In this document: piece by piece, positions 31,384 through 41,499 of the stretch
Numbering within the stretch: position 1 is the first letter of the stretch
How the letters are laid out: every line of letters starts with the position of its first letter
Assembly (NCBI GenBank): GCA_903789535.1
Contig: CAIFES010000001.1
Span: forward strand, 124,001 to 188,000
Origin: an uncultured Aeriscardovia sp.
GTDB taxonomy: Bacteria > Actinomycetota > Actinomycetes > Actinomycetales > Bifidobacteriaceae
Direction: 5' to 3'
Length of the DNA: 64,000 nucleotides
Made by a program: the position numbers and the translations under genes
The notes under the pieces: model-generated
What the model saw: only the letters and a program-made list of their open reading frames with translations
Told to the model about the DNA's origin: nothing
Database searches by the model: none

Positions 31384-34251
31384 TCATCCGGCGGCCTGCG
31401 CCGCCCGCCTCTGCTCCTCCAGCACCGGCCGCAGGTATCGGCCGGTCACACTCGTCTCACAATCCGCTACCTGCCCGGGGGTTCCGGAACAGACGATGGT
31501 CCCGCCGCGCACGCCACCGCCCGGACCCATGTCGAGGATCCAGTCGGCGTTGGCGATCATATCGAGATCATGCTCGATCACCACGATGGTCGCGCCATGA
31601 TCCAGCAACCGTTGCAGCACGCCGATGAGCGTCTGCACGTCGAGCGGGTGCAGGCCGATCGTCGGCTCGTCGAACACGAAGAGCGTGTCCTTCTGGTCGC
31701 GTTTCATCTCACTGGAGAGCTTGAGGCGCTGCGCCTCGCCGCCCGACAGGGCCGGCGACGACTCGCCCAACGTCAGGTAGCCCAGGCCCAGCTCGTGCAG
31801 CGTGCGCAGCCGTTCATGGGCGGTGCGCAGGCCGGAGGTGATGGTCAGCGCCTGGTCGACGGTCAGAGCGAGCATCTCGGGCAGGCTGATGCCGGGCCGC
31901 GTATCCGTGGCGAGGTCGCCCACACGGGCACGGACCTGTCCCGCGTCGGCGGCGTTCTCACCCTTTGTCCCCGATTCCGATGCATCAGAAACGCGCCGGG
32001 TGGTTGTCACATTTTCTGCGGCGTCCTCGGAACCCTCATCCTCCGACTGCGATTCCACGTCCGCCTCGAGCCGCGCGGACACATCCGTGCCATCGGCCGC
32101 CGCCTGGTCGCGGGCCTGCTGTTTCAACTCGTCCAGCGCCCTAAGCGCCGCGGCCGAGCGCGGCACCCAGCGCACCTCGTCGGCCTTCGGGGCGTAGCGG
32201 TGACCATGGCAGTCAGGGCAGGTGATCTCCACATCAGGCAGGAACTGCACATCGAGCGAGATCTGGCCGGTCCCCTGGCACGTCGGGCAGCGCAGCGAGC
32301 CGCTGTTATAGGAGAAGTCGCCGGCCTTGAGACCGAGTTTTGTCGCATCGTCGGTGCGCGCATAGGCGCGGCGCAGGTCATCGAGGATGCCCGCGTAGGT
32401 GGCGATGGTCGAGCGGATATTGATGCCGATGGGCGTGGCGTCGATGAGATTGACGCGCTTGATGCCCGCGGGGTCGACGGAGGTGACATGCGCCGGCTTG
32501 TGGGCCGGATCCTGCAGCGCCGGCACGAGCCCCTCCAGAACCGTCGTCGTCTTGCCCGAGCCGGACACGCCGGTCACGAGTGTGAGCCGGCCCTGTGGCA
32601 CCTCGACTTTCAGCGGTTTGACGGTGTGGATCGGGCCGGTCGTCATGGCGATGCGGCCCTCGTCGAACATGTGCGCGGCATCCGCACGATTGCGCGGATG
32701 CACGACGGTCTTGCCCGAGAGGAAGCCACCGATCTTCGAGGCAGGGTTGCCCTCCACCTCCTCCACGCTGCCCTGGGCGATGATCCGCCCGCCTTTGGCG
32801 CCCGAGCCCGGCCCGATCTCGATGAGATGGTCGGCCTGGCGCAGCACGCGCACGTCATGGTCGACGACGACCACCGAATTGCCGTCATCGAGCAGATCGT
32901 CGACGACACCCAAAAGCCCGTCCACGTTGGAGGGATGCAGGCCGATCGAAGGCTCGTCGAGCACGTAGAGCACGCCCGTGGTGCGGTTTCTCACGGCACG
33001 GGAGAGCTGGACGCGCTGGCGTTCGCCGGTCGAGAGCGTGGAGCTGGCACGGTCCAGACCCAGGTACCCGAGGCCGAGCTGGCGCAGACGCTGCATCGGC
33101 TCCTTCATGCCCGAGATGATGGAGGAGGCCATCGCGCGCATGTCGGCCGGCAGGCTCGTGGGCACGCGGTCCACCCAGTCGGCGAGCTCGTCGAGCGTCA
33201 TCGCCGTCGCCTGGCCGAGGTCGATGCCAAGGACCTGCGGTGCGCGCGCCGCCTTCGACAGCCTCGTGCCGTCGCACTCGGGGCAGGGCGATTCCCTGAG
33301 GTACTTGGCCACACGCTTGAGGCCTCGCTCGTCCTTGACCTTGGAGAGGGCGTTCTCCACGGTGTAGATGGCATTGAAGTAGGTGAAGTCCATCTCCCCC
33401 GCGGTACCGGTCTTCTTGTTGTCGTAGAGCATGTGCTTCTTGACGGCCGGGCCGTGGAAGACGATATCGCGCTCTTTCTGTGTGAGCTGGTTGAACGGCA
33501 CGTTCGTGCGCACGCCCATCATGCGGGCGACGTCCTTCATCAGGCTCCACATGAGCGTGCCCCACACCACCACGGCGCCCTCGTCGATGGTCTTGCTCTC
33601 GTCGGGCACGAGGGTGGCCGGATCCACGGTGCGCACGATGCCGGTGCCCTGGCAGCGCGGGCACGCCCCGCCGGAGTTGAAGGCGAGGTCCTCGGCACCC
33701 GGGCCGTCGAACCGCGCGCCGCACGTCGGGCAGGTGATCGGCTGGCCAAGAGCCACGTCCATGCTCGGCGGCACGCGATGGCCATTGGGGCACACATGGC
33801 TGGAAAGACGGCTGAAGAGCAGGCGCAGATAGTTGAGCAGCTCGGTGGAAGTGCCGAACGTGGAGCGCACGCCGGCGATGCCGGGCCTCTGGCGCAGGGC
33901 GAGTGCGGCAGGCACGTGCTCCACCTCGTCCACATCCGCACGGCCGGCCTGCGAGATGCGCCGGCGCGTGTAGGTGGACAGGGCGTCCATGTATCGCCTC
34001 GAGCCTTCGGCGTAGAGCACCCCGAGGGCGAGCGAGCTCTTGCCCGAGCCGGACAGGCCGGCGATGCCGACAAACTTATTGAGCGGCACTTCCACGTTGA
34101 TGTTCTTGAGGTTGTGGACACGGGCGCCCCGCACGCTGATGGTGGCGGGCTCGTGATGACGATGACCGGCGGCTGTCTCGGTCCGATTATCGGTGGTGGC
34201 CAGTCGGTCGGCGTCGGCCGGCGTCACGGAAGATGAATGGGTGGATGGCAT
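31384..34251 (-). CDS. Class II UvrA-like ABC ATPase (UvrA2)
   Basis: A DNA-binding ABC ATPase related to excinuclease subunit A; class II members are linked to drug tolerance rather than normal excision repair. It has 955 residues. Two ATPase sites are seen: [13 protein letters not shown] with [10 protein letters not shown] and [12 protein letters not shown], and [14 protein letters not shown] with [11 protein letters not shown] and [12 protein letters not shown]. Zinc motifs are CPTC...CPRC and CPTC...CPDC. After [13 protein letters not shown] the sequence runs almost directly into the next zinc module, so the UvrB-binding domain of canonical UvrA is missing. An acidic Ser/Glu-rich insertion of about 80 residues lies near residue 720. 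ATG at 34251 has no ribosome-binding site; TAGACT just upstream suggests a leaderless mRNA. Confidence 0.93.
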   Translation of the reverse strand: MPSTHSSSVTPADADRLATTDNRTETAAGHRHHEPATISVRGARVHNLKNINVEVPLNKFVGIAGLSGSGKSSLALGVLYAEGSRRYMDALSTYTRRRISQAGRADVDEVEHVPAALALRQRPGIAGVRSTFGTSTELLNYLRLLFSRLSSHVCPNGHRVPPSMDVALGQPITCPTCGARFDGPGAEDLAFNSGGACPRCQGTGIVRTVDPATLVPDESKTIDEGAVVVWGTLMWSLMKDVARMMGVRTNVPFNQLTQKERDIVFHGPAVKKHMLYDNKKTGTAGEMDFTYFNAIYTVENALSKVKDERGLKRVAKYLRESPCPECDGTRLSKAARAPQVLGIDLGQATAMTLDELADWVDRVPTSLPADMRAMASSIISGMKEPMQRLRQLGLGYLGLDRASSTLSTGERQRVQLSRAVRNRTTGVLYVLDEPSIGLHPSNVDGLLGVVDDLLDDGNSVVVVDHDVRVLRQADHLIEIGPGSGAKGGRIIAQGSVEEVEGNPASKIGGFLSGKTVVHPRNRADAAHMFDEGRIAMTTGPIHTVKPLKVEVPQGRLTLVTGVSGSGKTTTVLEGLVPALQDPAHKPAHVTSVDPAGIKRVNLIDATPIGINIRSTIATYAGILDDLRRAYARTDDATKLGLKAGDFSYNSGSLRCPTCQGTGQISLDVQFLPDVEITCPDCHGHRYAPKADEVRWVPRSAAALRALDELKQQARDQAAADGTDVSARLEADVESQSEDEGSEDAAENVTTTRRVSDASESGTKGENAADAGQVRARVGDLATDTRPGISLPEMLALTVDQALTITSGLRTAHERLRTLHELGLGYLTLGESSPALSGGEAQRLKLSSEMKRDQKDTLFVFDEPTIGLHPLDVQTLIGVLQRLLDHGATIVVIEHDLDMIANADWILDMGPGGGVRGGTIVCSGTPGQVADCETSVTGRYLRPVLEEQRRAAQAAG

Positions 34252-34840
34252 ATATCAGAGTCTAGGAATCGCCGGAAAGAAACCGTCGCCGAATCAGCCG
34301 CCCGCAAAGATGTCGGCCGCCACGGCGTCATCCGGCTCTCACCTGGCAGCTACCCGACTTCGCCCGGCGGTCACCCGGCCTTTGACTGCATATCCCCGCA
34401 ATTCGCCGAACGGGATGGGCGAAAATGACGGCGAAATAGCACGAAGGGAAACCGAAATCCCCGATAATGGGGGGAAAACGGTCATGAATAAAGAACATGG
34501 ATAAAGAAAGAGAAGAGGCCGGATCCCGATGGTGCCGAATGCGGGGAACCGAGCCCCGCGGCCCCAGAAGGAGGCTCATGGCAACGCACCCGGATCTTCC
34601 GGCCTCACTTCCATACTGTAGGTGTCTTTTCCTGATGCGGTGGGAAGAGTGAACAAAAAGATCGCCATCAATCAGCCGCTGTGTATGACGATGATTTTTG
34701 TCCCACGATTCTCCTCCTCTGCCTCAGACAAAGCGAGAAGCCCCAAGAAAGGTCGATAATGGGCGTGGTGCTGCTCGTCACGCCACAACTCGCAACGCCG
34801 CAACGCATCACGTCGGAAAAGTCGGGAAAGAAGGCACATC
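34252..34840. other. Intergenic region, 589 bp, divergent promoters
   Basis: Lies between the divergent UvrA2 and GNAT genes. It contains a GCGGGG/CCCCGC hairpin (34541-34559), a 24-codon ORF with a strong ribosome-binding site (34578-34652) and an imperfect CCCCGAT/ATGGGG repeat near 34459-34472. No tRNA, transposase remnant or longer coding frame is evident. Confidence 0.6.
34578..34652 (+). CDS. Possible 24-residue small protein or leader peptide
   Basis: ATG at 34578 is preceded by AGAAGGAGG at 34566-34574, the best Shine-Dalgarno match in this part of the window. The frame runs 24 codons to TGA and encodes MATHPDLPASLPYCRCLFLM plus four residues, with a Cys-x-Cys pair. A short GC hairpin lies just before the ribosome-binding site. 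The downstream GNAT gene starts 188 bp later. No family is recognised, and it may be a regulatory upstream ORF or chance. Confidence 0.3.
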   Translation: MATHPDLPASLPYCRCLFLMRWEE

Positions 34841-35410
34841 ATGTCTCAGAACAGCGCTGACAACGAATCGGACTACCTGCCGCAGCCTGTAGGTGAGTCA
34901 CAACCAATGTCTCCGTCGCAGTCTGCAAGCCTGTCGTCACAGCCCGACGGTATGACGGACCTCTCCAGCACGACAGACCCTGGCAGCACGCTGCACAACA
35001 TCGACGAAAACCTTCACCTGTGCCACAGCTCCGAACGTGACCAGGAAGAAGTCCACGACAAGCTGCGCGCCTATAACCATCGCTATTGGAAAGACATCAA
35101 GGACTTCAGCCTCCACATCGAGCGTGACGGGCAGATCGTCGCCGGCATCGTGGCGGCCAGCACGTTCGAGACGCTGGAGGTGGAATTCCTGTTCGTCGAC
35201 GAGAAATGGCGCGGGAAAGGCCTTGGCAGCCTGTTGCTGCGCACCGCCGAGCACAACGCGCGGCAGGCAGGCGTCCGCCATGTGCTGCTCAACACGTACA
35301 ATTTCCAGGCACCGGCGTTCTATCCGAAGATGGGCTATCGTCGCCTCTTCGAGATCAACCCGTGCCTTGGCCCGTATGCCCAGTATTTTTTCTGGAAGGA
35401 CCTCGACTGA
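34841..35410 (+). CDS. GNAT acetyltransferase
   Basis: Acetyl-CoA-dependent acetyltransferase with the substrate unknown. The first 55 residues are Ser/Gln-rich and probably disordered. The GNAT domain follows, with the acetyl-CoA pyrophosphate-binding motif EKWRGKGLGSLLLRTAEH (the R-G-K-G-L-G core near residue 123) and the C-terminal APAFYPKMGYRRL where the Tyr is the usual general acid. It ends YAQYFFWKDLD. ATG at 34841 has GAAAGAAGG upstream; a start nearer the domain cannot be excluded. It is a single-gene unit, convergent with the Ser-rich protein gene. Confidence 0.88.
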   Translation: MSQNSADNESDYLPQPVGESQPMSPSQSASLSSQPDGMTDLSSTTDPGSTLHNIDENLHLCHSSERDQEEVHDKLRAYNHRYWKDIKDFSLHIERDGQIVAGIVAASTFETLEVEFLFVDEKWRGKGLGSLLLRTAEHNARQAGVRHVLLNTYNFQAPAFYPKMGYRRLFEINPCLGPYAQYFFWKDLD

Positions 35411-35603
35411 GACCGGCGATGACATGGGCGGCGCTCGCCGCCTGGGGTGTCATCAAGCTGACGCAGCGGCTGCAGCAGAGAAACATTGCCCCGTATATGC
35501 TCGCCATGCGGCGGCGGTGCGGGGCTTCCGACAAAAACTTGGAATAAAAACGAGCAATAAAACGCGATAACAAAACTCGCGGTAAATACACCCGCGATAA
35601 AAA

Positions 35604-36074
35604 CTAACGCGGCTGCTCGGGGATACGGTCGAGATTGGGCCGGTAGGGGGAGCCTTTGCCTTTGCGCACCGGCGAGCCCGCCCCCATCCCATCGAGGGAA
35701 TCGCTGCCGGAGTCGTCCGCTGAGCCGGGCGCAGAACCCGAACCGGTGGAATCAGACCCGACGGAGTCCGGACCGTCCGTCGTCCCGGAGGCGTCTTGGG
35801 AACTCGACGAGCCGGAATCAGAAGCGCCCGAGCCGGAGTCGGACGCGCCAGAGCCGGAGTCAGACGTATCCGAGCCAGAGTCGCCGATGCCGGAGGAGGA
35901 TGAGCCGTCGCCGTCTGTCGCCGACTTGCCGGTCTCAGCCTGCTCCTGCTGCGGGCGTTCCGTCTCACGCCGACTCTGGGCCGTGGCGACAAAGCCTGCG
36001 ACCACAAGTACGGCACAGACAACTACGGCGCAGAGTGCGCACACCGTTGCCCACCAATGTCGACGTGCTGTCAT
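35604..36074 (-). CDS. Exported or membrane-anchored Ser/Gly/Asp-rich protein
   Basis: A 156-residue protein with an N-terminal hydrophobic segment (VCALCAVVVCAVLVVAGFVA, about residues 9-28) that serves as signal peptide or anchor. The rest is low-complexity: repeats of SDSGSGA are visible between residues 60 and 100, and it closes with a basic KGKGSPYRPN segment. There is no LPxTG motif. ATG at 36074 lies nine bases after GGGGGAGG; an in-frame GTG at 36092 overlaps that site and is less likely. Function is unknown; it precedes the surface protease gene but on its own transcript. Confidence 0.6.
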   Translation of the reverse strand: MTARRHWWATVCALCAVVVCAVLVVAGFVATAQSRRETERPQQEQAETGKSATDGDGSSSSGIGDSGSDTSDSGSGASDSGSGASDSGSSSSQDASGTTDGPDSVGSDSTGSGSAPGSADDSGSDSLDGMGAGSPVRKGKGSPYRPNLDRIPEQPR

Positions 36075-36288
36075 GGCGACCGCCTCCCCCACTGCTCAGT
36101 GATCTGATCTATTGATGATCCGATTTATTGATCCATCGCCGACGAACCGTACTGCCGGCATGGCTCCACCTTATAAAAACAAACCACCCGATAAAAACGA
36201 AACACATGAACACAAAACAGATAAACGAAAAGGGGCCGTCGCAGGCACGACCGGGACAGACCGGCCACATCCACGACGACCCCGACAA

Positions 36289-36333
36289 GACGGGGCGGAA
36301 GGAAGGAGAAGAACCGAAGCCTTCCGCCCCGTC
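36289..36333 (-). terminator. Hairpin after the S8 protease gene
   Basis: Fourteen-base perfect arms (GACGGGGCGGAAGG and CCTTCCGCCCCGTC) 13 bp after the protease stop codon. No long T-run follows, but TTGTCGG does. It likely ends or stabilises the protease transcript. Confidence 0.65.
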
Positions 36334-36345
36334 AAGGATTCCGCC

Positions 36346-39300
36346 TTACCTCACAAGTGGATCCTGTGCGGGATCCTTGTCCTCGTCGGCGTGACGCCGA
36401 CGGATCGCGAGCACGGAGACACCCGCCGAGAGGGCGAGCGTGGCGAGGACCGCGACAAGGACGACGTCCGAGCCGGTTTTCGACAGGCCGGCGCCGCCGA
36501 CGGCGGCAGAGCTCTTCGACCCCTTGCCGCTGCCCGGGACGACCTTGATGGAGCCGGACTGCGAGCCGGAGCCCTTCTGACCCTGCTGACCGGACTGGCC
36601 GGACTGACCCGACTGCGACGAGCCGTCACCCTGGCTGCCGGTGCTGCCGCCCTGGTTGCCGGAATCACCGGAGCCGGAATGGTCTTTGGCCGGGGCCTGG
36701 GCGAGCGCCTTGATCGCGGCACGGACCTTCTTGGCGGCGTCCGCGACCTCGTCGGAGGTGGCGTCCGGATCAGCGGCGACCTTCTTGGCCGCGGCGACCG
36801 CGTCCTCAAGCGACTTCCACGAATCCGAGGTGTAGTCGGACTGCTTCAGGGCCGAGGCCTCGAGAAGGGCCTTCTGCAGGTCGACGAGGCTGACGAGCGT
36901 CTTCTTCGCGGCGAGCAGGGCGTCCAGCGCCTTGGCGACATCCTCCTGGGAGGCGTCAGGATCGGCGAGGACAGCCTTGGCGGCCTTGGCGGCATCCTGC
37001 AGCTTCTTGAGAGAGTCGGCGGTGTAAGCATCCGGGTTCAGATCGTCCACATCGTCAACGGCGTTCTTCAGGTCGGAGACCTTGACGAGCGCGTTGCGTG
37101 CGGCCTCAAGAGCCTGGACATCGGCATCCACCTGGGACTGGGCGACAGGCTTGTCGCTCCCCTCGCTGGCGAGATCCTGCTGGGCCTTGTCGAGCGCCTT
37201 GGCGAAGGCATCCCACGAGCCGGCGGTGTAATAGGCCTGCTGCGGGGCGGCGTCACCCTCGGTGGCTGCCTGGACGAGCGCCTTGAGGACCGCGAAGTCG
37301 GTCGCCTTGGCCTCATTCAGCTTCGCCTGTGCATTGAGGAGCGCGACGAGCGCGTCCTCGATCTGCTTGGCAGTGGCGGCCGGATCGGCCTGGACCTTCT
37401 TGGCGGCGGCGAGCGCGTCGGCGAATGCCGACCAGGCGTCCGACTGGTAGTCGGACTGCTGGAGCTTGCCGGCCTCGTTGATCGCGGCATTGAGACCCCT
37501 CAGCGAGATGAGGGCGTTCTCGGCGGCCTGGAGATCGGCAAGAGCCTTGTCCACCTGAGCCTGCGTGGCGGAGGCGTTCGCGAGGACATCCTGCGCGGCC
37601 TTGAGCGCCTTGGCAAACGGGGCCCACGAATCAGCGGTGTAGTCGCCCTGCTGGAGCTTGCCTGCCTCATCGACCGCCGTCTTGAGGGCGGAGATGCCCA
37701 CCAGATTATCCCGGTCGAGCACCAAATTGCGGGCAAGGAAGTCGAGCATGGACTGGCCGGTGTACGGCGTCACGTTGCCGTCCTGATCGCTCACGTTGAG
37801 CGTGAGGCCCGGATTCTGGAGCGCCTGCTCGGCGATGGCAAGATCATTGGCGAGCGGGGACCACGAATCGGCGGTGTAGTCGCCCTGCTTGAGATCCTTG
37901 ACCTCATCGATGGCGATCTTCAGGGCGTTCAGATCCAGCTGATCCGGCGCCTGATCGGCGTCGAGATGCTGCGAGAGCGAGACGAACATCGGCAGGGCGT
38001 CGGAGTTCTCACGATGGAAGGCGACCTGCACTCCTGCCTGGTCGTCGAAGAGCAGCTGGCCGCCCTCGGCATTGGCAGGATCAGAGGAAGCATCACCATC
38101 AGAGATGGCGTCATTCTTGTTCGACTCGGAGGCGGCTGCCGCCTTCACCGAGGCACCGGCCTGAGGATCGGCCCACACACCCGGCTTGAGCAGGTTGCCC
38201 CTGAGCGTGGAAGTGGCGTCAGTGTAGTAACCGTTCGAGGCCGTGGTGTAGCTGCGGACACGGAAGGCGAGCTGGGCATCATCCTCAGTGCTCTTGGCGG
38301 TCAGGCCGAGGGCGGAGAGCTTGACGCGGGCGATGATCACGTTCGCATCGGAGATGGTGGAGTCATCCACCGGCTCGGAGTCGACGAGCTCGCCGGCCTG
38401 TCCGGAGTCGAAGTCGAACGTGTACGTCTCCACCCACGCGGTGTCGGCCGGTGCCTGGCTGTTGCCGTTGTCACCGGTGATCTGGGTGAGGTAGCCCTGG
38501 TTGCCGACCAGATAGAGGATCTCGACGATGTTGAAGTTGCCGATGCGAGACCACGGCTTGGCGGTCTGGACGGCGAAGGCCATATAGCCCTTCGACGGAT
38601 CCTTACCGGCGGCCTTGAGCTGCGGGGCGGTGGAGGCATAGCCCACACGGGTCAGATCCATGCCCTCCAGGCTTCGCGTGCCGGCATACTGCTCGGACTC
38701 CTCGCCGGAATCCTCGAAGTGGGCGAAATAATCACCCGACGGATCAGAGCCGGAGAGCGTGAAGACACCGAACTTGGAGGCATAGGCCTCGTCACCGGTG
38801 CCCTGCTTGAAGCCATGGCCGGAGACGGAGACGGTGCCGGACTTCTTGTCGTCGGAGAGGACGGCGGTGTGCTCGGTCTGGGCGACCGGCTTCGGCGCGG
38901 AGGTGATGGACACGCGCAGCGGCGAGGTGGAGCCGGCCTGATTCTGCAGGACCGGGTCGAGCTCGACCACACCGGTCGCGTCGGTCACGTACGAGCGCTT
39001 GAGACCTGCGACACGCGCGCTCTGGGTGGTGTCACGGGTATGGCGCAGCGCGGACTGGTCCGGGATGGACAGCGTGACGGAGAACTCCGCTGTGCCGTGC
39101 GCAGGAACGGAGATCGTGTCCTTGTCGACGCTGTAGGTGACGCCAGGCGTGGTGGTGCGCGCCTTGTAGTGCACGGTGTAGTCGGCCGCGTGGTCAGACT
39201 CGTTGGTCACCGTGAAGGTCTTGGTGGCCTTGTAGCCCTCCTGCGGAACGAGGACGACGCCGAACTGGCCGTTGACGGCGGCAGGGTTGTCCTTCGAGGC

Positions 39301-41499
39301 GACGAGCACCTGGTTGGTGACAGCGTTGGGCGAGTCGATACGGCCGGTGCCCACACGCAGCGGGCTCTCGAGCGTGCTGCCGCCCTGCTCACGAATGTCG
39401 TGCGTGGCGGTGTTGATGAGCTGGGCCTTGATCTGGGACGACTTCCACAGCGGGTGCGCCTGGGCGACGAGCGCGGCGACGCCGGAGGTGAGCGGCGTGG
39501 CCATGGACGTGCCGGACATCAGCTCATACTTGTTGCCGGAACCGGCGGAGGCGGAGATGATGCCCACACCCGGTGCGGCGACATCCGGCTTGGCGGTGCC
39601 GTCGAGCGAGCCGTGCGAACCGCGGGAGGTGAAGTTGGCCACCGTGTCCTGCAGCTCACCGGAGTAGTCGACCTTCTGCGCGTGCTTGAGCGTGTTGTCG
39701 AGCGTCACGTTGAGCGTGCCGGCCTTGAGTGCGGCCTGCAGTGCCTCCGTATTGGAGTTCTTGCTCAGCTGGAAGCCGGGGATCGTGGTGTTGCCACCGA
39801 TGCCGGCCTCGGGGATGTTGGACTGGGAGGCGAACAGGACGGCCTTGGCGCCCGCCTGCTCGGCCATGTTGAAGCGCTGGCCGGAACCGCACGTCACATG
39901 GTTGTCATCCCAGGAGATCCAGGCGATGTTGCCCTTGACCGCGGCCTTGTCGGCAGCCGAGTAGGCCTTGCAGCCCTCAAGGTTGTCCTTGTCGGAAAGG
40001 GCGACCACCTTGCCGGTCACGGAGAAGTCCTTGGTGATGTTCTCCGAGTACTGGCCTGCGGCCGTGCCGACGAGGCCAGCCGGGGCGTTGATGCGGATGG
40101 CGTCCTGACGGGTCTTGCCGGAATTGGTGGCGGCGACGGTCAGCGCGGAGGAGGCGGTGGACGGCGCGCCGGTGATATCGGTGATGTCACCATCATTGCC
40201 CGCGGCGATCACGGAGATCACGCCGGTCTTGCTCAGCGCGTCGACCATCTGGTTCTCCGGCTCGTCGGCATCGCCATAGGCTCCGCCGAGGGACATGGAG
40301 ACGACCTTGATGTAATCCTCCATCTTGCCGCTGCGCTCGACCTCGAGGTTGTGCTGCATGACCCAGTCGAGGGCCTCGCCGGCAAGACCGGTGGAACCAC
40401 CCTTGTCACCGAACACCTTGAGCGAGTAGACGCCTGCCAGCGGGGCGGAACCCGGCGCGATCTGCATCTTCTCGATCTGCTTGGCGGTGAGGCTGGCGTA
40501 ACGCTTCTGCGTGTGCCTGACCGTCTTGCCCTTGGCGTTGACGCCATAACCGAGCGAGGTACCAGCCACGTGCGTGCCGTGGTGGCCGCCGGGGCCGTCG
40601 ATCGGGTTCGCATCCGGCTTGGCGGTCGTGTAGGTGCGGCCGTCGACCTTCGAGCCGTAGAGGCTGCCCGCGAAGTCATAGCCGCCCTTGAACTTGGCAG
40701 GATCGAGATAATGCTTGAGCTCGTCGTCCTGCAGCGGGGAGGTCTGCGAGTCGGCCTTGGCCATGGCGGCGTTGTACACCGCCTCAGTGCCCGTGCCGCC
40801 GAAATCGGCGTGCGTGTAATCGAGACCGGTATCGATGACGGCGACGTTGACACCCTTGCCCGTCTTGCCGGTCTGCTTCCATTCCTTGAGATTGCCGATC
40901 AGCTCATCGGAGTTGACATTGGCGGGCTTTGCCACGGACTTCGTCACATCCGCCGTGGTCTTTGCCTTCTGGCCGGATGAGGCCAGGGTGAGCGGCACCT
41001 GGTAATGGATCTTCTGGACCGAGATCGCCTTGGGGTTGTCGGCCACGAGTTTGTTGAGCGCCGAGACGGAGGCGCGCACGGCGACGCCCGGGATGGAGTA
41101 CGACGCGGTGTATACCTTCTGCGCGGACGAGTCGAGCTTCTTGAGCGCGGCAAACACCTGGTCGGCATTTGCCTGCACGCCCTCGGCCGACTTCTCGCCG
41201 GCTGAGGCGGCCTGCTTCTTGGCCGAGGCTGATGCCGTCTGCTGGCTGTCGCCCAGAATCTGGTCGACCTTCTGTGCGGCCGAGGTGCCGCTGATATGGA
41301 TGAAGACCGTCGCCTTGCCGTCGGCCTCTGCGGCCGAGGCGGCAAGTTTCTGGTCCCCGACGGAATCGAGCAAAGATGATTTCGCCGACTTCGGCGTCGA
41401 TGACTGCGGCGCCGCGACGGCGGTCAGCGCAGGGCTGACCAGCATCGCCGCCCCCACGGCAAACGCCGTGAGAGTGGCCCACCTGCTGTGATGTGCCAT
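36346..41499 (-). CDS. Cell-wall-anchored S8 (subtilisin-like) protease with FIVAR-like repeats
   Basis: A 1717-residue cell-envelope protease. The signal peptide ends after LTAVAA (about residue 30), followed by an I9-type propeptide region. Catalytic residues are Asp in VAVIDTGLDYTHADF (about 222), His in GGHHGTHVAGT (about 308) and Ser in LMSGTSMATPLTSG (about 663). A protease-associated domain is inserted between His and Ser. Fn3-like domains occupy about 720-1180. Six three-helix repeats of about 70 residues (each with Y-T-A-D-S-W or similar) fill about 1188-1610. A Gly/Ser linker leads to LSKTG, a hydrophobic segment and RRRH, a sortase signal. It probably supplies peptides or processes surface proteins. 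ATG at 41499 follows GAAGAAGGGAAAC. A 6-bp palindrome at 41567-41582 lies in its leader. Confidence 0.95.
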   Translation of the reverse strand: MAHHSRWATLTAFAVGAAMLVSPALTAVAAPQSSTPKSAKSSLLDSVGDQKLAASAAEADGKATVFIHISGTSAAQKVDQILGDSQQTASASAKKQAASAGEKSAEGVQANADQVFAALKKLDSSAQKVYTASYSIPGVAVRASVSALNKLVADNPKAISVQKIHYQVPLTLASSGQKAKTTADVTKSVAKPANVNSDELIGNLKEWKQTGKTGKGVNVAVIDTGLDYTHADFGGTGTEAVYNAAMAKADSQTSPLQDDELKHYLDPAKFKGGYDFAGSLYGSKVDGRTYTTAKPDANPIDGPGGHHGTHVAGTSLGYGVNAKGKTVRHTQKRYASLTAKQIEKMQIAPGSAPLAGVYSLKVFGDKGGSTGLAGEALDWVMQHNLEVERSGKMEDYIKVVSMSLGGAYGDADEPENQMVDALSKTGVISVIAAGNDGDITDITGAPSTASSALTVAATNSGKTRQDAIRINAPAGLVGTAAGQYSENITKDFSVTGKVVALSDKDNLEGCKAYSAADKAAVKGNIAWISWDDNHVTCGSGQRFNMAEQAGAKAVLFASQSNIPEAGIGGNTTIPGFQLSKNSNTEALQAALKAGTLNVTLDNTLKHAQKVDYSGELQDTVANFTSRGSHGSLDGTAKPDVAAPGVGIISASAGSGNKYELMSGTSMATPLTSGVAALVAQAHPLWKSSQIKAQLINTATHDIREQGGSTLESPLRVGTGRIDSPNAVTNQVLVASKDNPAAVNGQFGVVLVPQEGYKATKTFTVTNESDHAADYTVHYKARTTTPGVTYSVDKDTISVPAHGTAEFSVTLSIPDQSALRHTRDTTQSARVAGLKRSYVTDATGVVELDPVLQNQAGSTSPLRVSITSAPKPVAQTEHTAVLSDDKKSGTVSVSGHGFKQGTGDEAYASKFGVFTLSGSDPSGDYFAHFEDSGEESEQYAGTRSLEGMDLTRVGYASTAPQLKAAGKDPSKGYMAFAVQTAKPWSRIGNFNIVEILYLVGNQGYLTQITGDNGNSQAPADTAWVETYTFDFDSGQAGELVDSEPVDDSTISDANVIIARVKLSALGLTAKSTEDDAQLAFRVRSYTTASNGYYTDATSTLRGNLLKPGVWADPQAGASVKAAAASESNKNDAISDGDASSDPANAEGGQLLFDDQAGVQVAFHRENSDALPMFVSLSQHLDADQAPDQLDLNALKIAIDEVKDLKQGDYTADSWSPLANDLAIAEQALQNPGLTLNVSDQDGNVTPYTGQSMLDFLARNLVLDRDNLVGISALKTAVDEAGKLQQGDYTADSWAPFAKALKAAQDVLANASATQAQVDKALADLQAAENALISLRGLNAAINEAGKLQQSDYQSDAWSAFADALAAAKKVQADPAATAKQIEDALVALLNAQAKLNEAKATDFAVLKALVQAATEGDAAPQQAYYTAGSWDAFAKALDKAQQDLASEGSDKPVAQSQVDADVQALEAARNALVKVSDLKNAVDDVDDLNPDAYTADSLKKLQDAAKAAKAVLADPDASQEDVAKALDALLAAKKTLVSLVDLQKALLEASALKQSDYTSDSWKSLEDAVAAAKKVAADPDATSDEVADAAKKVRAAIKALAQAPAKDHSGSGDSGNQGGSTGSQGDGSSQSGQSGQSGQQGQKGSGSQSGSIKVVPGSGKGSKSSAAVGGAGLSKTGSDVVLVAVLATLALSAGVSVLAIRRRHADEDKDPAQDPLVR

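Noticed and set aside
31570-34236. Long plus-strand open frame opposite UvrA2
   Set aside because: The minus strand carries two complete ABC ATPase motif sets and zinc modules; the opposite frame has no recognisable motif.
34328-34579. Minus-strand open frame of 83 codons in the UvrA2-GNAT gap
   Set aside because: No ribosome-binding site, no motif, and it overlaps the better-supported short plus-strand ORF region.
36112-40980. Plus-strand open frame of about 1600 codons opposite the S8 protease
   Set aside because: Antisense to a gene with signal peptide, catalytic triad and sortase motif; Leu/Gly/Arg-rich translation without domains.
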